From positions 186,001 through 250,000 of the forward strand of contig NZ_AUKE01000001.1 in the NCBI RefSeq assembly GCF_000424585.1: a stretch of 64,000 bases of DNA, given 5' to 3'. The notes under the pieces are model-generated. The model saw only the letters and a program-made list of their open reading frames with translations. It was not told the origin of the DNA and did no database searches. Made by a program: the position numbers and the translations under genes. Below, one piece after another: positions 35,225-44,052 of the stretch (its first letter is position 1; the number at the start of each line of letters is the position of its first letter). Source of the DNA: Butyrivibrio sp. MC2013. Its GTDB lineage: Bacteria; Bacillota; Clostridia; Lachnospirales; Lachnospiraceae.

Positions 35225-36313
35225 TTACCTGTACTCGAATTTCTCCATATATTTCATATACTTGACAACCATAAGAGCGATCTTGAAGGTAATGGCATCT
35301 TCAAACACCCTAAGGTCCAGACCGGTACTCTTCTGAAGCTTGTCCAGCCTGTATACAAGAGTGTTACGATGTATGAACAGCTGACGGGATGTCTCTGATA
35401 CGTTGAGATTATTTTCAAAGAACTTGTCGATGGTCACAAGTGTCTCTTCATCAAAATCATCAGGATTCCTGCCGCCGAATATCTCATTGATGAACATCCT
35501 GCAAAGAGGGATGGGCAGCTGATAGATCAGCCTTCCAATGCCCAGCTCAGCATAGCTGATGACCTTTCTGCCATCAAAGAAGATTTTGCCTACATCAAGA
35601 GCCATCTTGGCCTCCTTGTATGAACGGCTGACTTCCTTAAGCTCGCCCACAATGGTACCAAGGGATATCTTGACCTTCTTGAGTCCTGCCTTCTCCAGTT
35701 CCTTGGACAGTTCTCTGGCATAGAGACTCAGATCACTGACGCTGTCATAGTTAGTCGCATCCTTGACTATGATAACGTTGTCCTCATCAACCTCGGTCAC
35801 AAAGTCATCACCACTGCCAATGGCAGTCTTGGTGATCTCAAGAGCTCCTGCCTCTCTTCCGTTGGAAGACTCCATGATCATGGTGATACGGGGAGTTTCT
35901 GACTGAATGTGAAGCTTCTTTGCCCTGGAATAGATATCCACAAGGAGCAGATTATCCAGAAGGAGATTCTTGATAAAGTTGTCCTTATCAAAACGCTCTT
36001 TATAGGCAACAAGCAGCCCCTGAAGCTGGAATGCGATCATCTTGCCCAGCATGTATGTATTCTCACCGCTGCCACTGGCGATCAGTATATACTCAAGCTG
36101 CTGCTCGTCAAAAATCTTAAAAAACTGCTGGCCCTGAATCTCCTGGGACTGGGCAGGTGATGATACAAAGTCTCTTGCGGCCACGGAAACATCGGCAGCT
36201 TCAGACATAGTAGATGCTACCTCCTTGCCGTCCACATCAAGCACACACAGCTCCACATGAGCTATGTTCCTAAGTCCGTCAATTGTACTTTGCAGGATCT
36301 GATTCGAGATCAT
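35225..36313 (-). CDS. PucR/CdaR-type transcriptional regulator
   Basis: 362 residues. The C-terminal helix-turn-helix is clear: NNLNVSETSRQLFIHRNTLVYRLDKLQ (about 300-326), followed by DLRVFEDAITFKIALMV, the PucR-family ending. The N-terminal part (about 1-130) has the profile of a sugar-diacid recognition/GAF-like sensing domain, and the middle resembles the PucR GGDEF-like region. The ligand is unknown. It heads the ftsEX operon, an arrangement I believe recurs in Lachnospiraceae; whether it controls ftsEX is not shown. Confidence 0.85.
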   Translation of the reverse strand: MISNQILQSTIDGLRNIAHVELCVLDVDGKEVASTMSEAADVSVAARDFVSSPAQSQEIQGQQFFKIFDEQQLEYILIASGSGENTYMLGKMIAFQLQGLLVAYKERFDKDNFIKNLLLDNLLLVDIYSRAKKLHIQSETPRITMIMESSNGREAGALEITKTAIGSGDDFVTEVDEDNVIIVKDATNYDSVSDLSLYARELSKELEKAGLKKVKISLGTIVGELKEVSRSYKEAKMALDVGKIFFDGRKVISYAELGIGRLIYQLPIPLCRMFINEIFGGRNPDDFDEETLVTIDKFFENNLNVSETSRQLFIHRNTLVYRLDKLQKSTGLDLRVFEDAITFKIALMVVKYMKYMEKFEYR

Positions 36314-36497
36314 AATGTATGCCCCCTTCGAACATTCAATATAAGAGTTACCCCTACTGTATTGTAAAGCAGTTTACTGCAAAAATCTACAATAATCGCC
36401 TTGTTTTTTGTGAAATATTTACAGACGACTATTTTTTTGCATAATATTATCCTTTTTTCGTCTGCATATTAACTAAATCTTGCACAAAAGCAGCTAG

Positions 36498-36525
36498 TAA
36501 TTTTTGATCTGCGAATAGCCGATAT
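36498..36525 (+). promoter_or_regulatory. Sigma-28 (SigD)-like promoter for yjfB
   Basis: TAAT (36498-36501) and GCCGATAT (36518-36525) are 16 bp apart, close to the flagellar sigma consensus TAAA-N15-GCCGATAA/T. The yjfB ATG lies 34 bp further on. Placement fits a motility regulon gene. Confidence 0.7.
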
Positions 36526-36559
36526 ATATTTAAGCAAAAAGCACAAGGAGGTGGTTCCA

Positions 36560-36757
36560 ATGGATATTGCAGGATTATCAACCGCTCTGTCAATGAACAG
36601 GACAATGAACGATGTGGGTATCGCAGTTCTTTCCAAGCAGCTGGATGCCAACAAGGATGCGGGACAGGCTATGATCGCCAGCATGAATGCCATGCCGGGG
36701 CCTTCAGAAAGCTCTGTAAACCCATCAGTGGGAAGCCACATTGACATTTCGGTATGA
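36560..36757 (+). CDS. YjfB family putative motility protein
   Basis: 65 residues from the ATG at 36560, with AAGGAGG 8 bases upstream; a GTG three codons earlier falls too close to that site. MDIAGLSTALSMNRTMNDVG and VAVLSKQLD-like spacing match the YjfB family, small soluble proteins found in flagellated Firmicutes. Function has not been established. The C-terminus ends in a Pro/Ser-rich tail. The sigma-28-like promoter supports a link to motility; no flagellar structural genes are in this window. Confidence 0.85.
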   Translation: MDIAGLSTALSMNRTMNDVGIAVLSKQLDANKDAGQAMIASMNAMPGPSESSVNPSVGSHIDISV

Positions 36758-36787
36758 CCGAAAGATGCTTATTGCCTACACATCAAA

Positions 36788-36813
36788 GAAGCTGCCGCAG
36801 CTGCGGCAGCTTC
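36788..36813. terminator. Perfect 26-bp palindrome between convergent genes
   Basis: GAAGCTGCCGCAG and its exact complement abut without a spacer between yjfB and cvfB. It probably serves as a two-way terminator, though T-runs on either side are weak. Confidence 0.6.
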
Positions 36814-36879
36814 TGATCATATATGGAATTTTAAGAAATGCTCTGTCAAAAACATGGCCCAATTATTTACCTTACAGCC

Positions 36880-37719
36880 TTAGGACTTTCTCCTGATACC
36901 TCTTTCAGTGATCTCTATCTTTCCCTCTTTGAGAAGGCGGCCCACGGCACGTTTGAATTCATTTTTGCTCATGGAGATCTTCTCTTTGATGATGTCGGGG
37001 CTGGCCTTGTCTGTAAAGGGAAGTAGTCCATTATAAGCATCTATCTCTTCCAGTATCCTGACTCCGTCTATATCCATCTGCTCAGAGGTCTTTTCCCTGA
37101 TGCTCAGAGTAAGCTTGCCATCCTCTCTTACCTTGATGACTCTGGCCTCTATCTCATCGCTTATGCGGATATCCTTGTAGAGCTCTTTTTTGGGGATCAG
37201 AGCTGAGAAGATATCATCCACAGCTACAAATGCTCCGAAATTATCACTCATCTCGTATACAACGCCCCTGACCTTATCCCCTTCCTTATAGGGGCTGTCT
37301 GTCCTAAGATACTCGTAGACATTCATGGTTACGCACAGGCGGCTGGATTTGTCTATGTACATGGCGCAGAGGACATCTTCGTCCTTTTTTACACGCCTGG
37401 TCTGCTCATGGTAGGGAAGGAGCACATCCTTTTCCAGTCCCCAATCGCAGAAGGCTCCAATCTTGCCCACATCCTTGACATGTAGCCTTGTCACACCTCC
37501 CAGCATGATAAGTGGCTTTGCCATAGTTGATATGAGTCTGTCCTTGGAATCCTTATATAAAAATACCGTGAGCTCATCACCGATCTTGGTACCTTCCGGC
37601 ACCTGTTTGCCGGGGAGCAGTACTCTCTCCGAGCCATCTGTTCCGGGCTCTGCAAGATAAATACCAAACTCTACTTTCTTGATAACTTTAAGTGTCTGTT
37701 CCTGACCTAAATTCAACAT
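36880..37719 (-). CDS. cvfB: S1 RNA-binding domain protein (CvfB family)
   Basis: 279 residues. Several S1-like beta-barrel segments are present, including KDVGKIGAFCDWGLEKDVLLP (about 82-102) and DKVRGVVYEMSDNFGAFVAV (about 150-170). A C-terminal winged helix (about 225-275, MSKNEFKRAVGRLLKEGKIEI) completes the CvfB layout. CvfB binds RNA and affects expression of virulence genes in Staphylococcus; the role here is unknown. It lies 25 bp after the acyl-ACP thioesterase gene on the same strand. Confidence 0.9.
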   Translation of the reverse strand: MLNLGQEQTLKVIKKVEFGIYLAEPGTDGSERVLLPGKQVPEGTKIGDELTVFLYKDSKDRLISTMAKPLIMLGGVTRLHVKDVGKIGAFCDWGLEKDVLLPYHEQTRRVKKDEDVLCAMYIDKSSRLCVTMNVYEYLRTDSPYKEGDKVRGVVYEMSDNFGAFVAVDDIFSALIPKKELYKDIRISDEIEARVIKVREDGKLTLSIREKTSEQMDIDGVRILEEIDAYNGLLPFTDKASPDIIKEKISMSKNEFKRAVGRLLKEGKIEITERGIRRKS

Positions 37720-37744
37720 TGTTAGGCCTCCTTGTATATTCGTC

Positions 37745-38473
37745 CTATATTAGTGTCAATTCTATGACAGAATATGCGCGCTGCGCATCATCATCCAGTG
37801 AACAATAAAGGGTCCTGCCCTCTGAATTACACGTAGCACAGATCCTGGGATATATAACATCTCCCAGCCTTGCCTGCTTTCTGTACTCGGCCCTGATCCT
37901 GCCTATGGCACTCTCATCTACACCTAGGCAGTCCATAGCCATTTTGATATATTTGCCATTGTTCACATGCATGTTGGTATCCAGATGGAAGGGTGCTACT
38001 GTGACAGGGTCACAGGAGCTCACATCTGCGTTTTCGGGAAAAATTATCTTCCTTCCCATATATTCCATCGGCAATTTATCTTCAAGAGGATAGCCCTTTA
38101 TGATATCTTCTGTTATCCTCTCAGGAGTCCCCCTGTCTGTATTCACAAGAGCCCATACCGAGTTGGCTACCGCAAGGCGCCTGCCTCCCATGTCATCCAT
38201 AAAGAAATTTCTGTAGCCCACAAAGCCCTTAAGCTCATAGGGCACAGTGCCTGTAACTACATTTTCCCCAAGCTTTGGCCTTCTGAATATGTCTACCTGC
38301 CAGGAATTAACAACCCATACAAGCTTCCTGTCAGCCAAAAAGCTGATACCAACTCCTGAGTCCTCGGACTGAAATGTGGAGCAGTCCTGAAAATAATTCA
38401 TAAGGGCCTCGGCTGTGAGCTCACCTGAAGGTCCCACTTCACTATAACGGATACGCGAATCAAACTTATACAT
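37745..38473 (-). CDS. Acyl-ACP thioesterase (FatA/FatB-like)
   Basis: 242 residues arranged as two hot-dog domains. The N-terminal one has VGPSGELTAEALMNYFQDCS and LADRKLVWVVNSWQVDIFRRP; the C-terminal one has HLDTNMHVNNGKYIKMAMD, which holds the catalytic Asp/Asn/His set. It releases fatty acids from acyl carrier protein, ending chain growth and supplying free fatty acids. Chain-length preference cannot be read. Between cvfB and a secreted DUF5722 gene; no pathway partner nearby. Confidence 0.88.
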   Translation of the reverse strand: MYKFDSRIRYSEVGPSGELTAEALMNYFQDCSTFQSEDSGVGISFLADRKLVWVVNSWQVDIFRRPKLGENVVTGTVPYELKGFVGYRNFFMDDMGGRRLAVANSVWALVNTDRGTPERITEDIIKGYPLEDKLPMEYMGRKIIFPENADVSSCDPVTVAPFHLDTNMHVNNGKYIKMAMDCLGVDESAIGRIRAEYRKQARLGDVIYPRICATCNSEGRTLYCSLDDDAQRAYSVIELTLI

Positions 38474-38500
38474 ATATTGTACTCCTTAACGACGGGAATC

Positions 38501-40159
38501 TCATCTATAAACAAGTATAGAAGATATATCTCCGCAGCCGATCACTGCCGCTGCTGCATCCTTATATGCCTGGGCATTGTCAGTATCAAGATTGGCATAA
38601 TAGGCAAAGGCCGGTTTCTCTGAGCCGTCCTGCCTCCTTAGACCATTGGCCAGGCCCTGTGCTATCTCTCCGGGATCGTCCTTTTCTCTGCTGAGGATAA
38701 AGCCGTCTATGTGGCTGTTAGCCATAGCCTGTTCATAGCCAAAGGTCACGGACGCCGCCTGAAGGCCCTCTCCCTGGCTGGAGGTATAGCCCACCTCCGA
38801 GCAGAGGATGCTGCGTACTGAGCCGTCTCTCTTCAGGTAAGATGCACTACACATGTAATCTGTCAGCACTTCAATATTCTGCATTGTGATAAACCAGGTA
38901 TCCCCGGAATGACTCACATATTTGGATGGGTTACTCCAGCTGGTGGGATTATAGAGGAATACGTTGTAGGGATGATGAGCCAGATCCCAGCCTATATTTC
39001 CTTCTCTGGCTATATAACTGTTAAAGGAGTCCAGAAAAGCCCTTCCGCCATAATACTTACCGGGCTCAGAGGTTTTACTCCACTGCTGGTCTATAGGCAG
39101 ATATACCCCCGCATTGGCATTCTCAGACTTGATGGCTGTATAGAATATCCTGAAGGAATCTGCTATAGCCCTGGCATATGTATCTACATCAACAGCTGAC
39201 ATATAATTCCAGTCCTGCCTGGCATTGACCTCATTGCCTATTATAAAATTATCCACCTGGCCATGAGCGCCGCTGTAGTGACTGGCCAGAAAGGATCCCA
39301 CAGCTGCCAGTCTCTGAGCGCCCTCCGCATCAGAAGCATTAAATGCATAATAATGTCCAGCTCCCGGCACCCTTGATGAAGGATGGATAGTGGTCTGATC
39401 TGCCTGCCAGTCATTTAATATGATAAGGCTCACCCTGACACCGCACTGGGCAAAAACCTGCATCATGGAATCGTAAGCCGTGATCAGCCCCGCGCTAAAG
39501 TTGTAGGTCCTGCCGTTATACTCGTAGGGAATAGTACCACCCGAAGAGCTAAGGAGCTGGGAGAGCAAAATATTGTAGGTCGCCTGATCCGCCCCAACCG
39601 ATGTAAGAGCAGCAGCTGATATGGGCGCTGCAGGAAGTATTCCTTTCTTACCGGCAGGTACTCTGGCCACCGTATGATCAGCTATTGCCTCAGGATTGAC
39701 TATGTAAGCCGCATTGCTCACCATAGTCATGACACCGTCAATGACTGCTCCTACCATAAACTTCTTGTAGAGCCTGGAATCAGCTGTATCCGCCTTGAGG
39801 GACAGATGAAATACCGCTGTCCTGCCTGCCGAAGCAAAGGCAATAGAACGGCCATGAAGGGAATCAGAGCTCTCATATACATCTGCAGCATAGAGGTGGA
39901 GCATGCCATCATCAGTTCTAAACTCAGAAGGAGATGTAGCTGTCACGGTCACCGCACCGGAAACTATCCTTGCTGACAAACTGTAATGCCTGCCCGAGGC
40001 TGCATGGGCCCTTGTAGCAGCAAATCCGTCTCCTATAGCTGGAAATGCTATATCACCAGGCCAGGAAACTATCAAAAGAATTGCTGTTAAAAATATGGAA
40101 AGGAACTTTATAAAATATCTCATTTGTCCGATGTCATTTGTAGCGGCTTTATTATTCAC
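38501..40159 (-). CDS. Secreted DUF5722 protein (glycoside-hydrolase-like barrel)
   Basis: 552 residues from a GTG start at 40157-40159, chosen because GGAGG lies 9 bases upstream; an internal ATG at 40123 has no site. A signal peptide covers about 13-45. An N-terminal beta-domain (50-165) is followed by a barrel-like domain with VSLIILNDW, HYYAFNASDAEGAQRLAAVG, NFIIGNEVNARQDWNY (about 300), WDLAHHPYN and ILCSEVGYTSSQGE (about 455). Glu residues in GNEVN and SEVGY sit where retaining hydrolases keep their acid/base and nucleophile. Substrate unknown. The organisation matches DUF5722 as I recall it. Confidence 0.75.
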   Translation of the reverse strand: MNNKAATNDIGQMRYFIKFLSIFLTAILLIVSWPGDIAFPAIGDGFAATRAHAASGRHYSLSARIVSGAVTVTATSPSEFRTDDGMLHLYAADVYESSDSLHGRSIAFASAGRTAVFHLSLKADTADSRLYKKFMVGAVIDGVMTMVSNAAYIVNPEAIADHTVARVPAGKKGILPAAPISAAALTSVGADQATYNILLSQLLSSSGGTIPYEYNGRTYNFSAGLITAYDSMMQVFAQCGVRVSLIILNDWQADQTTIHPSSRVPGAGHYYAFNASDAEGAQRLAAVGSFLASHYSGAHGQVDNFIIGNEVNARQDWNYMSAVDVDTYARAIADSFRIFYTAIKSENANAGVYLPIDQQWSKTSEPGKYYGGRAFLDSFNSYIAREGNIGWDLAHHPYNVFLYNPTSWSNPSKYVSHSGDTWFITMQNIEVLTDYMCSASYLKRDGSVRSILCSEVGYTSSQGEGLQAASVTFGYEQAMANSHIDGFILSREKDDPGEIAQGLANGLRRQDGSEKPAFAYYANLDTDNAQAYKDAAAAVIGCGDISSILVYR

Positions 40160-40180
40160 AGATAAAGTCCTCCCTGCGAC

Positions 40181-40216
40181 AAAAAAAAATCCCGTATGGC
40201 AATTACCATACGGGAG
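40181..40216 (-). terminator. Rho-independent terminator after tRNA-Gln
   Basis: On the minus strand CCCGTATGGT and its partner GCCATACGGG form a strong hairpin followed by nine T residues. It begins 9 bases after the tRNA and lies just upstream of the DUF5722 gene's ribosome site. Confidence 0.92.
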
Positions 40217-40223
40217 ACGATAA

Positions 40224-40296
40224 CTGGGCTAGCAGGATTCGAACCTGCGAAGTGACGGAGTCAGAGTCCGTTGCCTTACCGCTTGGCGATAGCCCA
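40224..40296 (-). tRNA. tRNA-Gln (anticodon CTG)
   Basis: 73 bases. The acceptor stem TGGGCTA/TAGCCCA pairs fully with discriminator G. The D-arm is GCC...GGC, the anticodon arm ACGGA-CTCTGAC-TCCGT gives anticodon CTG, and the T-arm is GCAGG-TTCGAAT-CCTGC. The 3' CCA is not encoded. TGGGCTATCGCCAAGC is typical of bacterial tRNA-Gln. This is the CAG-reading isoacceptor. Confidence 0.95.
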
Positions 40297-40309
40297 CCGA
40301 CAAGAATGT

Positions 40310-40338
40310 ACTATACATGATATAGGGATGATTGTCAA
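40310..40338 (-). promoter_or_regulatory. Strong sigma-A promoter for tRNA-Gln
   Basis: On the minus strand TTGACA (40333-40338) and TATAGT (40310-40315) are separated by 17 bp. The tRNA 5' end is 14 bases downstream of the -10 box. Confidence 0.85.
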
Positions 40339-40394
40339 CAGGTATCCAATAATTTTTTGTGTTTTTTTATCATATCAGAATAAGGAGGTCAAAA

Positions 40395-42119
40395 ATGGCC
40401 CAATCTTCCTCAGCATCCACAAAGAAAAATCGCAAGCTTGTCCTTAGTATTATCAAGGTGGCATTCCTGGCAGTTATTATCGAGGCAGTAGTCCTGCTGA
40501 TAGTAGCTGCTACGAATATCAAAAAAGCTTACGTTACAGCCTTTGACAAGGAGCTCAGTGCAAGCTGTGTTCAATTGGACGAAATGCTTGGTAACATCCA
40601 GAGCGGCGACTGGGCTTATGACGGAAGCACCCTTACAAGAGATGGAGAGCCTGTATATGATGCATATAAGGAAAGTCTGACGAACCTTCGTAATAATACA
40701 GGCATTGAATATACCATTTTCTACGGCGACACCAGGATCATATCCACCATGGCAGGTGTAGAAGGTACCAAGGCATCTGATACTGTCATCTCACATGTAC
40801 TAAAAGGCGGCAATCGCTATCTGGCCAAGAACATCCTCATAGGCGACACCAGATATTATGCCTATTACATTCCTATCAAGAACTCTGATGGCAAGATCGT
40901 AGGCATGCTCTATTCCGGAGAAAATGCAACTTCAGTTAATAAAAGCCTCACCGATGCACGTATCATGATGATCATAATAGCAGTGATCATAATAATCATA
41001 GTAATGGGTATAGGCCTCTTCCAGTTAAAGACATCCTCCGCAGCCATCAAGGATATCACAGGGAGCCTGGCCATGATAAGAGAAGGTGACCTTACATTTA
41101 AATTTACAGATGCTACAAATGCCAGGAAGGACGAGCTGGGCATTATAGCAGAAGAGCTGACCAATCTCAGAGATAAGCTCTCATCTGTAATATCAACTAC
41201 TCTGGAGCTGTCAGGCAAGGTCGAAGACTCCGGCAATTCCCTGTCAGATTCTGCAAGAGGAGCCAATGAAGCTTCAGATCAGGTCACCTCTGCTATCAGC
41301 GATATCTCCAGAAGCGCCCAGTCACAGGCAGATTCAGTCACAAACAGCGCCAGCAACACAGAGGAGATCGGCAACAACGTAGAGGCCATCTCCAGCAGTA
41401 TAGATACTCTCAACAATGCAGCCAGCGAAATGATGACCGCTTCCAACCGTACAGTCAGCACTCTGGACAGACTCCTTCAGCGCAACAAGGAAGTCATGCA
41501 GTCAATGGAAGAGATCGATGCCCAGATCAGAGCCACCAACGATGCCGTCCAGGAGATCGCCAACGCTTCAGTGATCATCAATTCCATATCCGGCCAGACT
41601 AACCTACTTGCCCTGAATGCTTCTATTGAAGCTGCCAGAGCAGGAGATGCGGGTAAAGGCTTTGCAGTAGTAGCAAATGAGATCGGATCCCTGGCTGACC
41701 AGTCCGGCGAAGCTGCCGTATCCATCAGGCAGATCGTAGAAAACCTGGTAGCCGAATCCCAGAAATCCGTAGATACCATTGAAGGTCTCAAAGAAGGCTT
41801 CTCCAGTCAGAATGAGCAGCTGGGCGAGACCAAAAATGATATGGACGTAGTAATGGAAAACGTAGACAACGTAGACAGCGAGGCAAAAGAGATCGCTAGC
41901 AAGGTAAAGCTCCTAAGCTCCTCCAAGGACCGCCTCAACGAGATCATTTCCTCCCTCTCTGCCATCTCCAAGGACAACGTCTCCCTCACCAGCGAGACCA
42001 ACAGCTCCATGGAGAACCTCAACTCCGCCTTCGAATACATAAACGGCACAGCAGGCGACCTCAAGAAATACGCCGACGACCTCCACACCGAGGTCAGCTT
42101 CTTCAAGGTAGGCACCTAA
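40395..42119 (+). CDS. Methyl-accepting chemotaxis protein
   Basis: 574 residues from the ATG at 40395, preceded by AAGGAGG. Order: short basic start, membrane helix (about 17-39), extracytoplasmic Cache-type domain (about 45-185, with [20 protein letters not shown]), second membrane helix (about 195-217), HAMP (about 218-272) and a long helical signalling domain (about 300-560). The hairpin tip is present as [20 protein letters not shown] with [16 protein letters not shown], which binds CheA/CheW. No C-terminal CheR-tethering peptide is seen. The ligand is unknown; Cache domains usually sense small metabolites. Supports a motile organism. Confidence 0.93.
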   Translation: MAQSSSASTKKNRKLVLSIIKVAFLAVIIEAVVLLIVAATNIKKAYVTAFDKELSASCVQLDEMLGNIQSGDWAYDGSTLTRDGEPVYDAYKESLTNLRNNTGIEYTIFYGDTRIISTMAGVEGTKASDTVISHVLKGGNRYLAKNILIGDTRYYAYYIPIKNSDGKIVGMLYSGENATSVNKSLTDARIMMIIIAVIIIIIVMGIGLFQLKTSSAAIKDITGSLAMIREGDLTFKFTDATNARKDELGIIAEELTNLRDKLSSVISTTLELSGKVEDSGNSLSDSARGANEASDQVTSAISDISRSAQSQADSVTNSASNTEEIGNNVEAISSSIDTLNNAASEMMTASNRTVSTLDRLLQRNKEVMQSMEEIDAQIRATNDAVQEIANASVIINSISGQTNLLALNASIEAARAGDAGKGFAVVANEIGSLADQSGEAAVSIRQIVENLVAESQKSVDTIEGLKEGFSSQNEQLGETKNDMDVVMENVDNVDSEAKEIASKVKLLSSSKDRLNEIISSLSAISKDNVSLTSETNSSMENLNSAFEYINGTAGDLKKYADDLHTEVSFFKVGT

Positions 42120-42142
42120 GCCGCCCCATACTCAACCAACAC

Positions 42143-42739
42143 AGCCGCTCCCCTGCATAAGTGCCTTTTTCTGCTCACGCGAAGCTCGGGCGTTCATGGC
42201 CCTCCGCTCATCACTCTTTTTGATATGGCTCTGAACTCACGCCCCTTTTGGCCGATTCCTTGGTTTGTATCCGCAGTGAACGTTCATGAAAATGCTTGCT
42301 TTTACTTAGGCTCGATACGCAGCCTTTAACGCGCCCGTGAGAAATTTGTTTGAGCAGGGCGATTTGAAGCCATTTCAACAATGGTCATTGGGTGCTCTGC
42401 ACCCATAAAGAACCCGAAAGTCCATCATACTAAACTTGTTTAGCGATTGGACTTTCGGGTTCTTTTATTACGCTCGCAAAGCGAGCTAATGACCATTGTT
42501 TAGTTAATTCCATCACTCGCCCTGCGAGTTTATTTCGAACGTGGCGCATTCTAAAAAGGCTGCGCGAGCCTTAGAAAAAGCAGCATTTGAAATGTTGTGA
42601 ACGAGGATACAAACCAAGGAATCGGCCGGGGCGCTCAAACAACGAGCCATAGCAATCAAAAAGAGTTCTTTGCGGAGGGCTCATGAACGTATCCTTCTCT
42701 TCGCCAATCGCCAAAAGGCACTTATGCAGGGGAGCGGCT
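42143..42739. repeat. 597-bp imperfect palindrome with cloverleaf-like folding potential
   Basis: The ends are 27-bp perfect inverted repeats (42143-42169 and 42713-42739, beginning AGCCGCTCCCCTGCATAAGT). A second perfect block of 23 bp pairs 42250-42272 with 42605-42627. AATGGTCATT (42380-42389) pairs with AATGACCATT (42488-42497). Inside these lie three hairpins: GGGTGC-TCT-GCACCC (42390-42404), a central 18-bp stem (42407-42424 with 42448-42465, AACCCGAAAGTCCA type) and GCTCGC-AAA-GCGAGC (42472-42486). The element fills the gap between the convergent MCP and U32 genes and contains no plausible gene. Its core resembles 5280-5580. Confidence 0.93.
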
Positions 42740-42789
42740 CCTGCCAGGTAGTGGCCGGGGGGCGGCGGAAGGGCAGCCCGGGGGGATCC

Positions 42790-44034
42790 TTAGCGGAGCT
42801 TGCCGTTTTGGGGAGCGTTGATGCGCAGGACGTCGCCTTCCTCGGGGAGGCAGCTGAGGGTGACCCTAAGCTGCTGCTTTGGATGGGGAGCGGAGTCCAT
42901 GGGGGTGCCGTCAGCGTCAGTAATAGAGAGGACGCTGGCCAGAATATCCCTGCCGTCACGCTTCATGATCTCAATCTCTTCACCTACCGAGAACTTGTTG
43001 CGTTGCTCCAGCTCAAAGCCGGAATCAGCGTGGACAGCGCCTACTGTGCCCAGGTAGGTGTACTCATTGACATAGGTGTTGCTGTCGTAGATCTGGGCAT
43101 CCTCTGCGGGCTTGCCATAGTAAAAGCCTGTCGTAAACTGACGATAAGTGCAGGAGCGGATTTCCCTCCTGTACCAGTCCATATTGGCCTCGTACTTCTC
43201 AGCTGATTCAAAATAGTCATCCAGGGCCTTTCTATAGGTCCTGGCCACGGTAGCTACGTAGAGAGCTGTCTTCATCCTGCCTTCGATCTTGCAGGAGTCC
43301 ACGCCTGCATTTACCAGATCCGGGATGTGGTCTATCATGCACAGATCCTTGGAATTAAAGATAAAGGTGCCTCTTTCATTCTCGTATACAGGCAGGTATT
43401 CTCCGGGCCTTGATTCCTCCATGACAGCATATTTCCATCTGCAGGGATGGGTGCAGGCACCCTTATTGGCATCTCTGCCTGTAAAGTAGTTGGACAAGAG
43501 GCATCTTCCCGAATATGAGATACACATAGCGCCGTGTATAAAAGCTTCTATCTCAAGGTCCTCAGGGATATTTTCCCTGATGGTCCTGATCTCATTAAGA
43601 GAGAGTTCTCTGGCTGCCACTACCCTCTTGGCACCCAGCTTGTACCAGAATTTATAAGTCTCGTAATTGGTATTATTGGCCTGGGTAGATACATGGATAT
43701 CTATCTCAGGACAGATCTCCCTGGCCATCATGAACATGCCGGGATCTGCTATGATCAGAGCATCAGGGCCCAGTTCCTTTAATTCGTGAAAATACTCTCT
43801 TGCTCCGTCCAGGTCATAATTGTGAGCCAGGATATTGGCTGTCACATGGACTTTGACAGAGTGAGCATGGGCATATTCTATGGCTTTGGCCATATCCTCT
43901 TTGCCAAAGTTTTTGGCACCGGCCCTGAGGCCAAAGGCTTCTCCGCCTATATACACGGCATCTGCGCCGTAATCAACAGCAGTCTTAAATACTTCAAGAC
44001 TTCCTGCAGGTATGAGGAGTTCAGGTTTTCTCAT
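42790..44034 (-). CDS. U32 family peptidase/collagenase-like protein
   Basis: 414 residues. MRKPELLIPAGSLEVFKTAV opens the U32 barrel. The family signature region is EAFIHGAMCISYSGRCLLSNYF followed by RDANKGACTHPCRW (about 162-200), with the four Cys that in RlhA/TrhP/UbiU-type members hold an iron-sulfur cluster. Many U32 proteins are now linked to RNA hydroxylation rather than proteolysis; the Firmicutes yrrN/yrrO-type genes sit beside an O-methyltransferase gene as here. It ends the ireB-RNase J-OMT gene block. The G/C-rich last codons abut the palindromic element. Confidence 0.88.
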   Translation of the reverse strand: MRKPELLIPAGSLEVFKTAVDYGADAVYIGGEAFGLRAGAKNFGKEDMAKAIEYAHAHSVKVHVTANILAHNYDLDGAREYFHELKELGPDALIIADPGMFMMAREICPEIDIHVSTQANNTNYETYKFWYKLGAKRVVAARELSLNEIRTIRENIPEDLEIEAFIHGAMCISYSGRCLLSNYFTGRDANKGACTHPCRWKYAVMEESRPGEYLPVYENERGTFIFNSKDLCMIDHIPDLVNAGVDSCKIEGRMKTALYVATVARTYRKALDDYFESAEKYEANMDWYRREIRSCTYRQFTTGFYYGKPAEDAQIYDSNTYVNEYTYLGTVGAVHADSGFELEQRNKFSVGEEIEIMKRDGRDILASVLSITDADGTPMDSAPHPKQQLRVTLSCLPEEGDVLRINAPQNGKLR

Positions 44035-44052
44035 AAGCTTCCTTTCTTACTT

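Noticed and set aside
36838-37026. Small plus-strand frame after yjfB
   Set aside because: It overlaps the 3' part of cvfB on the other strand and has no ribosome site.
40297-40394. Flagellar sigma promoter for the chemotaxis receptor
   Set aside because: No GCCGATAA-like box was found between the tRNA and the receptor start; only the divergent tRNA promoter is clear.
42670-43206. 178-codon plus-strand frame running from the palindrome into the U32 gene
   Set aside because: It lies antisense to a well-supported U32 coding region and has no initiation signal.
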